Positions 11,441 to 23,899 of a stretch of 64,000 bases of DNA are shown here, piece after piece. Below the pieces are notes generated by a model, which saw only the letters and a program-made list of their open reading frames with translations, did not search any database and was not told where the DNA came from. The DNA lies in contig VIIQ02000732.1 of NCBI GenBank assembly GCA_007449985.2, positions 62,001 to 126,000 on the forward strand, read 5' to 3'. Source of the stretch: Desmodesmus armatus. Lineage: Eukaryota > Chlorophyta > Chlorophyceae > Sphaeropleales > Scenedesmaceae. Positions within the stretch are counted from its first letter, which is position 1; every line of letters begins with the position of its first letter. The position numbers and the translations under genes were made by a program.

Positions 11441-11739
11441 GGCACGTCAATTGACCATTACACAGTTCTGCACTACGAGTGGACCGCAAGGAAAAAAAGA
11501 CAGCCGGTCAAGCTGCAATTGAGGAGTGGGTCACCGGGTGCGACAGCAGCACCACGAATAAACATCTTGAAACATCTCAGCAACTTTGCGCTATCACAGG
11601 CATCTGCTTCGGCCCAAATTCTCACAAGCTGTTGATCGATCTCAACTGTACATTGACCGTGCCCCGGACAACAACAGGAAGTTCATGCCTGAATTCCATC
11701 AATGAAGAAAAAAACGATATAATAAGATAATGCGCTACA
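11441..11739. promoter_or_regulatory. Shared 299-bp region between divergent genes A and B
   Basis: The two start codons face away from each other across 299 bp, so this stretch should hold both promoters and both 5' UTRs (inference from layout). It is free of the CAG runs seen in the exons. No TATA box or known motif is convincing; AT-rich AGAAAAAAACGATATAATAA lies about 20-40 bp upstream of gene B's ATG. Confidence 0.55.
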
Positions 11740-12354
11740 ATGTTGGGCAGAACGGGTCTTGGTGTCCACACAGCATGCCGTCCAAGGTCTCTAACTGCAT
11801 CCACAGTCTATCGCTCAGCAAGGCACCAAACCACCTGCAGGCATTCCAGACACAAAACAAATGTTAATCGCAAAGCTACTGCGTCGCCTCCATCAGGCAG
11901 TGATGAGCAGGTTTCATCAGCGGCAGCAGGTGCTGGCACTCCAGCAGGCACAGCTGCACAGCAGCAGCCTGTCAAGGCAGACGTTGCTGCGGAAGACGAA
12001 CCGAGCCAAGCCAAAGCTCTTGAAGATGCTGGAAGCAGCAGCGGGATCAGCAGCAGCGCCGCAGAGCACACTGCAGCAGCAGCAGCTGGCGTCCAGGGTG
12101 AACTTGCAGTGGCAGATGCAGACGCCCTACATACTCCTCAACCAGCAGCAGCAGCAGCAGTAGCAGCTGCTGCTGCTGATACAGAAGATGCAGCAGCCGC
12201 AGTGGAAGCAGTGGCAGCAGCCGCTATGGCAGTACTGGCCAGGGCCTTGTCTGACAACATCAGGCAGCAGGCGGTGGCAGTGACTGCTGAAGTGCTGGCA
12301 GCAGTCATGGAGTCAGGAGTGGGCGAGTGTGAATGGCTGCTGTGGCAGCACAAG
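11740..12354 (+). CDS. Gene B exon 1 (N-terminal module)
   Basis: 205 codons, start MLGRTGLG as in gene A. Arg/Ser/Thr-rich first ~45 residues could be an organelle targeting peptide (inference). Ala-rich middle, AMAVLARALSDNIRQQAVAV near the end and signature CEWLLWQHK before donor GTAACG. The ATG at 11740 follows an upstream in-frame stop. Confidence 0.8.
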
Positions 12355-12901
12355 GTAACGAGCTTGGTGTTTTGCATCTATTGGCAGCTGTGCGCATGCT
12401 TGTTTGCATGCAGGGTGAAGAGGAAGGCTCCCCCCCGGGGGGGGGGGGGGGGGGGGGCAGGAGTTTCAAATATGGCGTGCAGCACAACACTCAAGGGGAT
12501 GACAGCGATGTATGGTCATAGGAAAGAACCAGCATGATGATTCAACAATCCTGGACAGCCCCTGCCCTACCTCACTCACCCCCCCCCCCACCTACCCTAA
12601 CCTCCACCCACCCCGAACGGTTGCAACAGGAGCGCAAAGGCAACAAATCGAGGGGCTCAAAGCAGGAGCGCTTCCTCGACATGCACATGCCGCTCCCGAA
12701 AGCTACCATCATGGTGACGGACGACTCACATCCACAGTTCCGCCACATGTTGCATGTGATGTACCCAGCCTCCAGAATGAAATTTCCCTTCAAGGCATCA
12801 AGGGCGGTCACGGAGGTGCTGGTGCCGCAGCCGCCGTGGCTGCAGCAGTGGCTGCAGCACGATGGTGACATCACCCAGCCTTTCTGCATAATTAGCGGCC
12901 T

Positions 12902-12957
<56 letters not shown>

Positions 12958-15900
12958 GCAGTACAGCAGCTCCAGCCTCAAAGGTACGTGTGATCCCGAT
13001 GGGCCAGCCAGGGCAGGGGGAGTTCCTGCAGCTGGCGATATGCTTGCAGCGGCTGCTGAGCCTGCAGGGAGGGGGTCCGGAGCTGCAGCAGCTGCAGCAG
13101 AAGCTGCGGGGGCTGCTGCCTGTTGGTGACCTCAGTAGCAGCAGCTCTGGCAGCGGCAGCAATGCTGGCAGCAGTGACACCAGTGACGGCAGCAGCAGCA
13201 GCGACACCAACGGCAGCGGCGGCGGCGGTTCTACAGATGCAATGGAGGCTTATGCCTCTAGTCTGCTGACTGTGCTGGCTGCTGCGCAGCAGCAGTGCAG
13301 TGAAACTGTGTGCAGCAAAGGGCAGATGCTGGTTGTGGCTGCAGCAGCAGACGCGGTGGCGGCATTGATGCACGGGCAGCCTGGCTATGACTGGCTTGTT
13401 TGGCAGCACATGGTGAGTAGGGTAGGGCTTATGCAGGAATGGTGATCACCTGGTAAAGTCTGTTGCATTGCATTGAAACAGCATACTATGCCGGTGGCGC
13501 CATGGAAGGGAAAGAGAGCCTCCACCCCCCAGCAGCTTCTAAGGCTTGTGCGGCTTCACTTGCTAGCAGGCAGGCGCGTCTGCTGGCACTATGCCGCGCT
13601 GTTGGCATCATCTCAAGTCATCTCAATCATTGAGATGATTGAGATGATTTGCCAACCAGTGATACTTTCATGAGTCATGAAAGTATCACTGGATAAACAG
13701 ACCGGCTCATACAGTGTGTGCGGTGACACCACCCCCCTCCATGCCCCGCACCGCTTGTCCTGGCAACCAAACTTCCTGCTCTGCTGCAATTTCTGCCGCT
13801 GCTTTGCTGTGGACGCTGCTTTGGAGGAGACAGGTGCCTGGTTTCTCTCCTGATTCTGATGAGCTGAGCTGCTCGCTTGTGGGTTGCTAAAAACATTTGC
13901 TGAGCTAGTTTTGTGACGGTATCTGCAACTTGTGCTGCTGCAGACGTCAACTGTGCCCCAGTACATCACAGCAGAAGACACAAAGGCGCTGCTGAGAAGC
14001 TCAGGCATCAAAAGGATCAGTACCCTCAGCAACAGTGACTTGTCAACTCGCCTGATGTACAGCACCCAGAGCCGCAGCAGCCAAGCTCCATCAGCGAAAG
14101 CAGCAGAGGCCTCAATCCAGAAAACAGCAGAAGCCTGGATCCAGCAGCAGCCAGCTTGGCTTGAGCAGCTCATGTCTTCTGCAGGACAGCACAACCCCCG
14201 GCATGCCTTCAGCCTGGTTCGAACTGGGGACCTCTCACCCACCAAGGCGGACCCCAACATGTCCCTTGACACCCCTTTGTGGGACCTGCTGCAGCTGGCA
14301 ATGCAGCAGCAGGGCGCGGTTCTGCCGCCCATGCCGCCAGTTGAGCGCAGAGCTGCTGTTCGCAGCAGTGATGGGGAGTCTCAGGATGAGGAAAGTCTCA
14401 TGATCAGCAGCAGCAGCAGCAGTGTTGACAGCAGCAGTGCTAAGCGAAGCCTGCGTGTGGCTGCTGCTGAGTGGTCCCTGTCCCTTGGCAGCGGTGACAG
14501 CAGTAGCAGCAAGGACAGCAGTAGCAGCGGGGACAGCAGTAGCAGCGGGGACAGCCCAGAGGTTGCCGCAGTGCTGGCAGAGCAGCGTCGCAAAGTGGGC
14601 GCTGTGCTGCTGGCGTTGCTGCAGTACGCGATGCAGCACTGCCCTGACCACCTGGTGCCCCAGCGCCTGCAAGAAGAGCAGCGCGAGCAGCAGCAGCAGC
14701 AGCAGGTTGGTGTGTTAAATGATGTGATGCCTGCAGTGAACCAGCTGCTGTCTGAGGGTGGATATGACTTCCTGGCGTGGCAGTACAACCCTCAGGTGAA
14801 CGGCAGGGGAGCTAGTTGGCTAACATAGCACAATGCTGATATCAAGGATGCAGCCAAAGCCAATCACACCTTCGCCAAAGCCATTCCTAACGCCAGGGAT
14901 CAAACCTCCTTGCTGGGCACAAGCCGCTAACTAGCATGTAGGCTAGGGAGCACAGTTGGTTCCCTATGAGCAACCAGTGCTAGCTGGCTAGTATTACGTA
15001 TTGTACGGCAGTGCTGTTGATACATTGCACTGGATTACATTGCACAAGAGTCAACCCATGAGTGTATCTGCAAGCAGCCTTCTTGTCGCCAAAATGTGGA
15101 CTACGGTAGTCCACATGCTTCCCAATTGTGAGGACTGCAGCCAGGCGCCTGGATGGGCCAGCACTGCATTGCTTGTACAAAGATCTGGAGTGGCACTGCT
15201 GCTGCCCTATTTCCCTGCTTCTGTTGCCGCTGTTTCTTCATGTTGCTGCTGCTGCTGCCACCCCAACACTCCACCACAGAATGTCTCCTCTACCCTGAAG
15301 CCAGCCATGGAAGGTCTGATGCAGTCAGCAGGTCTGCATGTGGTGGGGGTACCCCTGCCCGACAGCAGCCGCAGCCTGCTACTGTTCTGCGGCCCTAAGG
15401 TATTCCAGCAGCACACAGTCACCAGCCTCAACAGCCTGGCAGCACAGTACGGCCGGCAGCCGCCGCCCTGGCTGCTGCAGCTGCTGCAGCTGGAGTGCGA
15501 GGATGCTGCGTGGGGTCTGGCATTAGTCCGGCTGGACAAGCAGCAGCAGCAGCAGCTGCAGGAAAGTAGGGACAGCCCTATAAATCTTGGTAGCAGTACT
15601 ACAGGGCAGGGGCAGGGGTCAAGTGAGGAGGGTGAGGGTGGCAGTTATATGAGGTATGAGCTTGTATGTGCAGACCGGCAGCAGGTGTCCAGCGCAGCAG
15701 CTGCAAGCTCTAGTGCTTGGGCAGGAGGGGAGGACTTTGCAGCACGGCTGCTGCAGCTGCACAAAAGCTCAGAGCAGGCATTCAGCACAGCTGTAGGAGC
15801 AGTGAGGGAGGCTCGCACCCTGCAGCAGCAGAAGCAGCAGAAGGCATACCGGCAGGTTCTGGAGCGGGTCTACGCTTCTGCAGCTGCTTCCCCTGCTGCT

Positions 15901-16478
15901 GCAGACATGAGCAGCATCAGCGGGATTGGGGCTGACAGCAGCAGCAGCAAGAGCATTGCTGAGCTGCTGCTGCCGCAGCTGACGGTCTCTCCCGTCGAGG
16001 GCCAGGCCGACAGCTTTGACTACATCACACAGGCCTGGGCAGACTGGTCAGACGGCAGCATCCTCGACATCGATAGCATCCTAGGGCCTGGCGCCAAACC
16101 GACTGGGGTTCAGCAGTGGCTGCTGCCGCAGCTGCTTGATAATGCACAGCCGCCGCTGCTGGTGGTGGCACCACCTGGCAGCGGCCGGGTGACTGCAGTG
16201 CTGCTGGCTGCTGCTGCTGAGCTGGCAGCAGCGGCAGCAGCAGCAGCAGCAGAGGGAGAGCAGGAGGAGGAGGGTGAGGAGGCAAGCGATCAGCAGCAGG
16301 GGATGCAGGAGGAGCAAGAGACAACAGGAACTGCTGCTGATGCTACTGCTGCTGCTGGTAGTGACAGCGATGCAGAGGACGAGGGAGGGCATGTGGCAGG
16401 GGAGGGGCCGGAGGTGGTGCTGCCTTGGGAGGTGGATGATGCAGCTGATGCTGCTGTTAGTGACGTGGGAGGTGATGC

Positions 16479-16534
<56 letters not shown>

Positions 16535-19500
16535 GGCCTCAGCATGCGGTGGCTGCACCTGCAGAAGCAGATCAGGACACCGCTACTGATGTTGCTGCCC
16601 CCAGCAGTGCGGCTGCTGTGGTTGAGGAGGATAGGGCCAAGGACGGGTCTAAAGCCTGCTCACCCTTCCTGCTGCTGATGCTGCCAACCCAAGCAGCAGC
16701 AGTGGCCGCTGCAGCACAGCACGGGCCTGTCATGGCAGCAGCAGGGGTGCGGCTGGGCCTGCTGCCACCCCTCGACCGGGATCTGCAGCAGCAGTGGCAG
16801 GAAGCCCTAGCGGCTAAAGCTATTGCTGAAAGCAGGCTCCTGCCCCAGATCCGGCATTTCAAAAGGCAGCAGGATTGGGCAGACAAGCGCCTCCGCAATG
16901 TACATCAGTTTATACATGGGAGACTTCAGCAGGCAGCTGACGAACTAGCATGCATGCGGCATGAGCAGCAGTTTTGCGACAGTGAGCAGGTGTCTGAGGG
17001 GGTGGAATCCACACCGGGGGTGCCCGAACAGGAGCAGCGTGAATTGTCAGGGCGGCAGGGGGACAATGAGGAGCAGGTGTCTGAGGGGGTGGAGGGGGGG
17101 CACGAGCAGGAGCAGCGTGAACTGCCGGGGCAGCACGGGGGCGATGAGGAGCAGGCAGAAGCTGCAGCAGCGGGGGGTGCTGCTGCTAGCATTCAGGATG
17201 GGGAGCAGGAGCTGATGGAGTGGATCCAGGAGAAAGAGGAGGAGCTGCGACGCGCAGAAAAGGAGCACCAAGAGGTGAGTGATGGCTGTGACAGCACCCA
17301 AACTACAAACTTGAGCAACAGTACCAGCGTCACCGCTCAAAAGATGTCGGTAATGCCTTGTAACCCAGCACTCCACGCTCCGCCTATTTCCCTGTGTAGG
17401 GTTCTATCAGTGCCACTGTGGTGCTTGGCTCCTAGTTGGTTTTTTCGCTGTACGTGCCTGGGTCGTTTAGGGGGTTTCAGCGCCATCGTGGGTAGCATAC
17501 GTAGCTTGATCTCAGCTACTATCAACTCACCATGACTGAATGCACACACACTGTTGACTAGTTGGCTGCTCTATACTGCCACTGCTGCGTTTTCAGGAGA
17601 CAGCACGGCTGCAGCAGCAGATTGAGGAAGCACAATCGCAGCTGCGTCCAGCTGTAGTGATCTTTTTGATGTAAGCGTTACAATCGTTCATCTGCATTCA
17701 ACACACCACACTGCACAACACCACACATCACATGTTACAGTGAGTACTGTAGTCACAGGAACCGAGTATCCTTGCTGTATCGACCTCATCGACATCCACT
17801 GTAGACCGACACACTGACACATGCTTCATGCAGGCTGTCCAATTGATACACTTTCTTTCTCACTCTCATCACGACACTCTGCTACTGTATAGTGTCCCTT
17901 TCTTCACTCACTGACACCCTGATACAATACGGTGTCCATTCGCCACAACAGGCTGACCACTGCATTCTCACTGCAGACTCACACATCTCTACACACGTCA
18001 GTCTCCAACTGCTGGACTAACGCTCAGCCTGCTCGACAACTGCGTGGCTACGCCTCCTACCCCCCCAGAGCAGGAAGAGCGGAAGGACAGTACCCGCCTC
18101 AAATCCTCCTGACTGCACCACTGCAGAAAAAATTGAAGGAAGCAATATCCCAACACACACAACCCCACCAGCCACACACACCTTGCACCCACCCTGCCAA
18201 CACACCCGCACAAGCATCTGCAAGGCCACAGGGGCGCCTGTAACACAGTACACCACACAAAGTGAACAATGCAGACAAAAGACCAGCCAACTCTGCGGAA
18301 AGCACCAACCACGGAAGGGAAACAAAAGAAGGATCACCACAGAAGAGAGCACCCGTGTGCCCAAGAGGCAAAACAGAGCAGAACAGACCTCTACAACTGA
18401 AAGGGGAGCCAGCTCAACCCTCAGTCAAGTGGAGAACATGGGAATGATACATCCATGTGAACAAGGCAGACAGACAGGCATCAGGGGAGCCACTCAACCC
18501 TGGAACAAGTAGACAAGAGGAGGGGGATGCAGCGCATGGTGCACTCCCGTTCCAGAGACATCAGGGGAACCACGTTCAACCCTGGAACAAGCAGACAAGA
18601 GGAGGGGAATGTAGCGCATGGTGCACTCCCGATCCAGACACAAGCAAGTAAACACTGCAGGACAAGAAGATCACGCCAAACTGAAACAAGGCGTAGCCAG
18701 GGCACCAAGGTCCACACAGTATCAAGGGAACGGCATAGCCGGCAAGGGACCTTGGCCTGAACGTACGCACAGCACACAAACAAAGACGAAAAGTGAACAT
18801 AATACGCACGAAGAGGTTCTACTGAACCTGCCGCTAACATAAGTAGGGCACCCACGTCCAGCCAGCACCTCCTACGGCACAAGCCATCACCATCAGCCTG
18901 TTGCAGGCGGAAAGAGGGCACGCAATGGGGCCAAGAAGGCGCACCGCGTGTCCCCAACAAGAACAAACCACTAGCAATGCATGCAGAATGGAAAGCATCA
19001 AGCAACAGAGAAAGCACGCCAACCTGCCAAGGAGAATGTAGGTGTGGGCGATTGTGACGGCACCCAAGACCAACCAGAAAAGCGCACACACGCACCACAA
19101 CAGAAACCTGAAAGCACACCAACAAGCTAGACCTACACCACCAATGAATTGTTTCAAACTCAGTTAATTGATTGCCTCTCCTGGGTTCCAGTTATCTTCT
19201 GTGTCTCTTGAGATTTTACATCTGAAGATCGCTAGTGGTGCTCACCTCTCGCGTCGCGATTGTGGGCAGCATCCCTCTCCCTTTCTAGTCGCAGCCTTTC
19301 AGTCCTTATGGTGGAGTCGGAGGGCATGCTGTCCTAGAGGCAGCACCCTAGCGGTCTCTCACTCCTAGCCCCTTCAGCTAGTCACTCCCAGACCCTCCTG
19401 CAGCATGGTCCGAATTCTGCCTTACGGATTCGGTCGTTTCGTGGAGGTGGATGAGCAGTTTCTCACGCAAGGCAGCCAGTCACGGCAGTTGCAGCATGCT

Positions 19501-22500
19501 GAGGCAGAGCGTGCTGCAGCACAGGAACAGGCCAGTCAGCTGCAGCGGCAGCTGGAGCTTTCTGAGCAGCGGGCCCGGCAGCTGGAGCAGCTACTGCAGC
19601 AGGCAGAGTCACAGCAGGATCAGCTGTCCGCAGCGGCCCACCAGTGGTATGAGCTGTCCAAGCTGTTGCAGGACCGGCTTCAGCAGCAGTCACTTGGACA
19701 GGAGCAGCAACTCCAGCAGGAGGTCACCAAGCTGCAGCAGCAGCTTGAGCACTCCAACAGTCGGTCTGAACAGCTGGAGCAGCAGCTACAGTGTTCCCAG
19801 CAGCAGCTTCAATGCGCGGAGCAGCAGGCCCAACAGCAGCAGTTACAGTACAACCAGCGGGAGCGCTTGCAGCTTCAAGAGCAGCAGGACCAGTGTATCC
19901 AGCTCCAGTTCCAGGTCATTCAGCTGCAAACCCAGGTCATCCAGGTACAGTCGCAGCTGGAGCAGACCCAACAGCAGTCTCAACAGCAGCAGTGTCGCTT
20001 ACAGGACCAGCTAGAGGCTACCCAGCAGTCTGTCCAGCCCTTGCAGCAACAGGTCCGTCAGCTACAGCAGGACCTGCAGTTGTCTCAACACCAGTTGCAT
20101 GAGGCAGCTTCCATGCACGACCAGTTGACTGCAGAGGTGCAGCACTGGTACGGCAAAGCTTGCAGCAGCCAAGCCGAGCTGCGGCAGGTGCAGCAGCAGC
20201 ATGACAGCATGGCTGCTGAGCTGCAGCTGTGGCGGCAGTGGGCTGCCCAGCTACAGCAGCTAGATGCCCCGCAGCAGTTTGACAGTCAGGAGGCTGGCAC
20301 ACCCACTGGGTACCCGCCTCTTGCTGCCCCTAGTGCCAGCAGCGGCTGCAGCAGCCCCGTCTCTGCTGCTGCCTTCTCCAGCAGCAGTGGCAACCGCAGC
20401 CCTGTCACAGCTTTCCCTTCTGGCAGCAACAGCCCGGTCAGCCTTGCCCCCAGCGGCAACGGTGGCGGGCAGGATGATGCCTTTGACGACACACGCAGCA
20501 GTGGGTTGCCGTTGGTGGTTGCTCCTGTGGGTGGTTCTGGGGACTTCGCACTTGTCCCCTCCCCGTCTGTTTCTTGTTTGGCCCTTGCATCAGGTGGTTT
20601 TTCTGGCGCATTTGTGTTTGGTGGCTACGCATCTGCAGCTCCGCAGGTTCGCAGCCGAGTCGGTCTTCCCTTCTCAGCAGCAGCAGCAGCAGCTCAGCCA
20701 GTGCAGCTCCCTGAGCGCACTGCTGGTGGCTTAGACCAGGTGCCCTGGTCTAGGTCAGTTGGAGGCCCCGGTCCCCCGTAGTGCGTTTTTTTTTTCTGGC
20801 AGCAGCGCGCAGCTGGTGTGTGCTCTAGCGGCACACTTGTCTGGTTTGGTTGGTAAGTGCTTTGAGTGCCAGCACTGCCCTGCCCTGGTGACTGTGAGTT
20901 GTGGGCGATTGTAACCGCTTACATCAAAAGGATCACTACATTATGTAGCGTCCTTATTGGTGCATGCGTGCTTTTGTGTACACCTGTCAGAGCAGCTGCC
21001 TTGGTTGCAATTGCAGAGCAGCGCTTTGCAGCCGCGCAGGCAACCATCTCTGAGCTGTCAGGCACAGACGTCCTTGTAGCTGCACCGGCGACACTGTTGG
21101 GGTACCTCGACGTCAACCAGTCATTCAGGGACAACGTTTCCGCGAAGGACAGCGACAGCAACGACAGCGACAGCGCCGCCGGCCCCACCTCCTCGATCAT
21201 AACCCCCAGCAACCCTGGGGATCTGCTGTGCTTTGGCCAGCTGTACTGGTTTGTAGCAGATGAGGCAGGGTTGCCGGAGGTGCCGCAGGCAGATGCAGCT
21301 GAGACAGCAGGAGGCAGCAGGGATCTTGACTGTTTTCAACATCGGGTGTGGTGCAATCAGCTGTCCAGCATTGCACAGCTTCTGCCGGGGTCAGCAGCAG
21401 AGCAAGACCGGTACCCCGTCGCTGGCGATGTGGACATGTCCGAGGCGACACGCATGGTCTACCTTGCCGAGGTGAAGCTTGTGATTGTCACTGTTCACTC
21501 TTTGCACACGTTAATCATGGTCATGGCATGCGACAGTGTCGCAGTGTGCAGGGAGAACGGAATGGCCGAAACTGCTGCACAGCCTGCTATGGAATTCCTG
21601 AGAATGCGCTCTGCTGTGAACGATATCATGCTTATTTGATTGATTGATTTGGTTGTGCTGTGCGAACCGTTCGTGGCTTATTCGAAGACTGATCCACGAT
21701 ACTGCAGGACTGATCATAATTGCGACGTTGGGGTCGACCCTGCGCACAGCATGTGCTTGCTGACACAATCGTTGCACGATGTGACCTACACCGTTTGTTT
21801 TTTCATCAGGACTTCGCAGAGCACGAAAGCTCCTTGCGCATCACCTTGGAGACTTGGCTCTTTACGCTGAAGCCTTTTGACATCCTCCATCAGCGCCTGC
21901 CCCTCAGATTGCTGCTGCTGGCTCCATCAGGAACAGCAGCAGCAGCAGCAAGCACAAGCAGCAGCAGCAGCAGCACCAGCGCCGAACTCGGTCGCAGGTC
22001 AGAACCCGGCGAGACAGTCTGCCGTTTGTTCCCCGCAGACATCCAGCTGTTGCTTGACAACCAGCGCAGCAACCTTGCCGGCATTCTGTCAACACGCTTG
22101 GATGCTGTGACTAAGGCCTCAGTGGTTGAGGCTGGCTCGTACTCCGACGTGTGGCTCACTGAGTTGGCTGCTATTGAGGGCTTCGAAGTGCTGAGGCTGA
22201 GTGACCTCTCAAGCCTGGCGGACAGCATGGACTGTGCTACTGATGCTGCTCTTCAGCAGTGTCCACAGCAGCGGGAGCAGGAGTTTGTGCTGCAGCTGAA
22301 GGTCGACGGCACAAAGAAGGGAGGAAAGAAGGCGGCCAGACAGGTGGCAACACAAACCATCAGCAGATATCAGCCCACCCTGCAATGGGTAAGTCAGTGT
22401 CTCATCCTGCTGGGTTGCTTGATGCCATCCCTACATTCAATAATTCTGGGTTGCTTGATTTCCCTAATCTCTACAGGATTGCACGGGTTGCCACAGTGCC

Positions 22501-23867
22501 ATTGTCACAGCCACACAGTCAACCAACGGTTGTTGCAAATTGAAACTCAGATTGATTGGCACCTTGCGTACTTTGCACCCGCCCCCCTTCCCGTGTTGAG
22601 GAGTCCCAATTGGCAATCGCAATGCTGCTTGCTAGTCCTGGTGTGGGACCACAAACACCTTCTGCATAGGCCCTGCCTGCGGCTGCCCATGGGTGACTGC
22701 CTATTCTGTTTGTTGCTTTGCAGCTGTCCCGAGCACGCTTGCCACCCCTCAATTGTGTGTTGTACACATTCGGCAAGCACGCAGTGGCTGTGTTCAAGCA
22801 GGATAGCAAGGAACAACCTCGCCACAGGTACGTGCAGGGTCATCTGTGATGCCATGTAGTGCGATCAGCCCAACGCTACTGGTTATGCTGCTGCCAGTAA
22901 TCCTCCAGAATTGTTGTTGTGCATGTATGCATATGCCAGCTTCAACTCGGTGGCTTGCTTTGCGGCCGGGGTCGCATGTGTAAAGCTCTTGCGGGTGGGG
23001 GTGCACTGTGCTCAAGCGCTATGTTGTACCTCAGATACCCAACTCCCTTACATTCCAATTGGTTTCTTGATACAACACCTGGGGAGACCTGGTGCTTTGA
23101 TTGAAGGGACATCCTGAAAAAAATGTTGTTTTATTTTATTGCATGTTGAGACTACCCCGAATGTTGCACAATTCCCGGCCCGCAAAAATGCAATAACGAA
23201 TTTCCAGCAACATTGGCCTAGGAACGCTCCATGCAGGTGCACCACCGCATTGCCTAGGTTTTTCAATCTATTATAAGCTTGTCGGATCGGCCATTGCGTG
23301 CCTTTCGGCAAGGCAGTCTGCACACGGTCGTTTGTTTGCAATGCTGAGGCAACCTGATGATGATATACACACTATATAGGTCTCTTGTGCGCGCAGAAAT
23401 AGTGCTGCTTGACAGGAACGCTGTCGCGGTCTATGTAAACTGACTTCAACGGCCATCGGCCCTCGGCCCACGCCGTGTCTGACAGTTACGTACTGCAGCC
23501 AGCCAGACCAACGCCTTGTGAGACAGCACACAATGTTCCTAACCCGTCATTGCAAAATTCTACGTACGACATGATTCATCCAGCAGAACTGCCAAGCTGT
23601 GTGGGCAGGCGAACAGTGACAGGTTTGTGCACGGCACATCTGCAGGAACAACTGCATTGCCACAGATCAGGACAAGGAAGCGTTCCTGCAGCTGTTCAAG
23701 GACGGTAACGATGAAGAAGTGCTGGACCAGCGGGCCGGGCTGCCCAGGCAGGTGCACTGCAGCACAGCAGCTGCTGGCAGAACAGCAACAGCAGCAGCAC
23801 CCCATCGTGGCCCCACCATCTGCCAGCACCAGGCAATCCTAGCGTATGCAAGCACAGTTGGATCAGC

Positions 23868-23899
<32 letters not shown>

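Larger units (their letters stand above)
17653..20940 (+). mobile_element. 3.3-kb insertion bounded by 34-35-bp inverted repeats
   Basis: Left repeat 17653-17686 (TGTAGTGATCTTTTTGATGT then AAGCGTTACAATCG) and right repeat 20906-20940 are reverse complements with one mismatch and one indel. The insertion lies inside what is one exon in gene A. Its left end provides donor GTAAGC; the acceptor lies 50 bp past the right repeat. No transposase is encoded. A clean target-site duplication is not seen; CAGCTG occurs on both exon flanks but could be chance. It is best described as a non-autonomous terminal-inverted-repeat element or introner-like element. Confidence 0.72.

Noticed and set aside
17653..20940. 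CACTA-type transposon from CACTACA at the right repeat
   Set aside because: The CACTA string points outward from the element, there is no transposase and no 3-bp target-site duplication.
23646..23704. Extra gene B exon (NNCIATDQDKEAFLQLFKD)
   Set aside because: Its donors give phase 1 or 0, while the next exon needs phase 2; splicing 22827 directly to 24372 keeps frame. It could still be an alternative exon.
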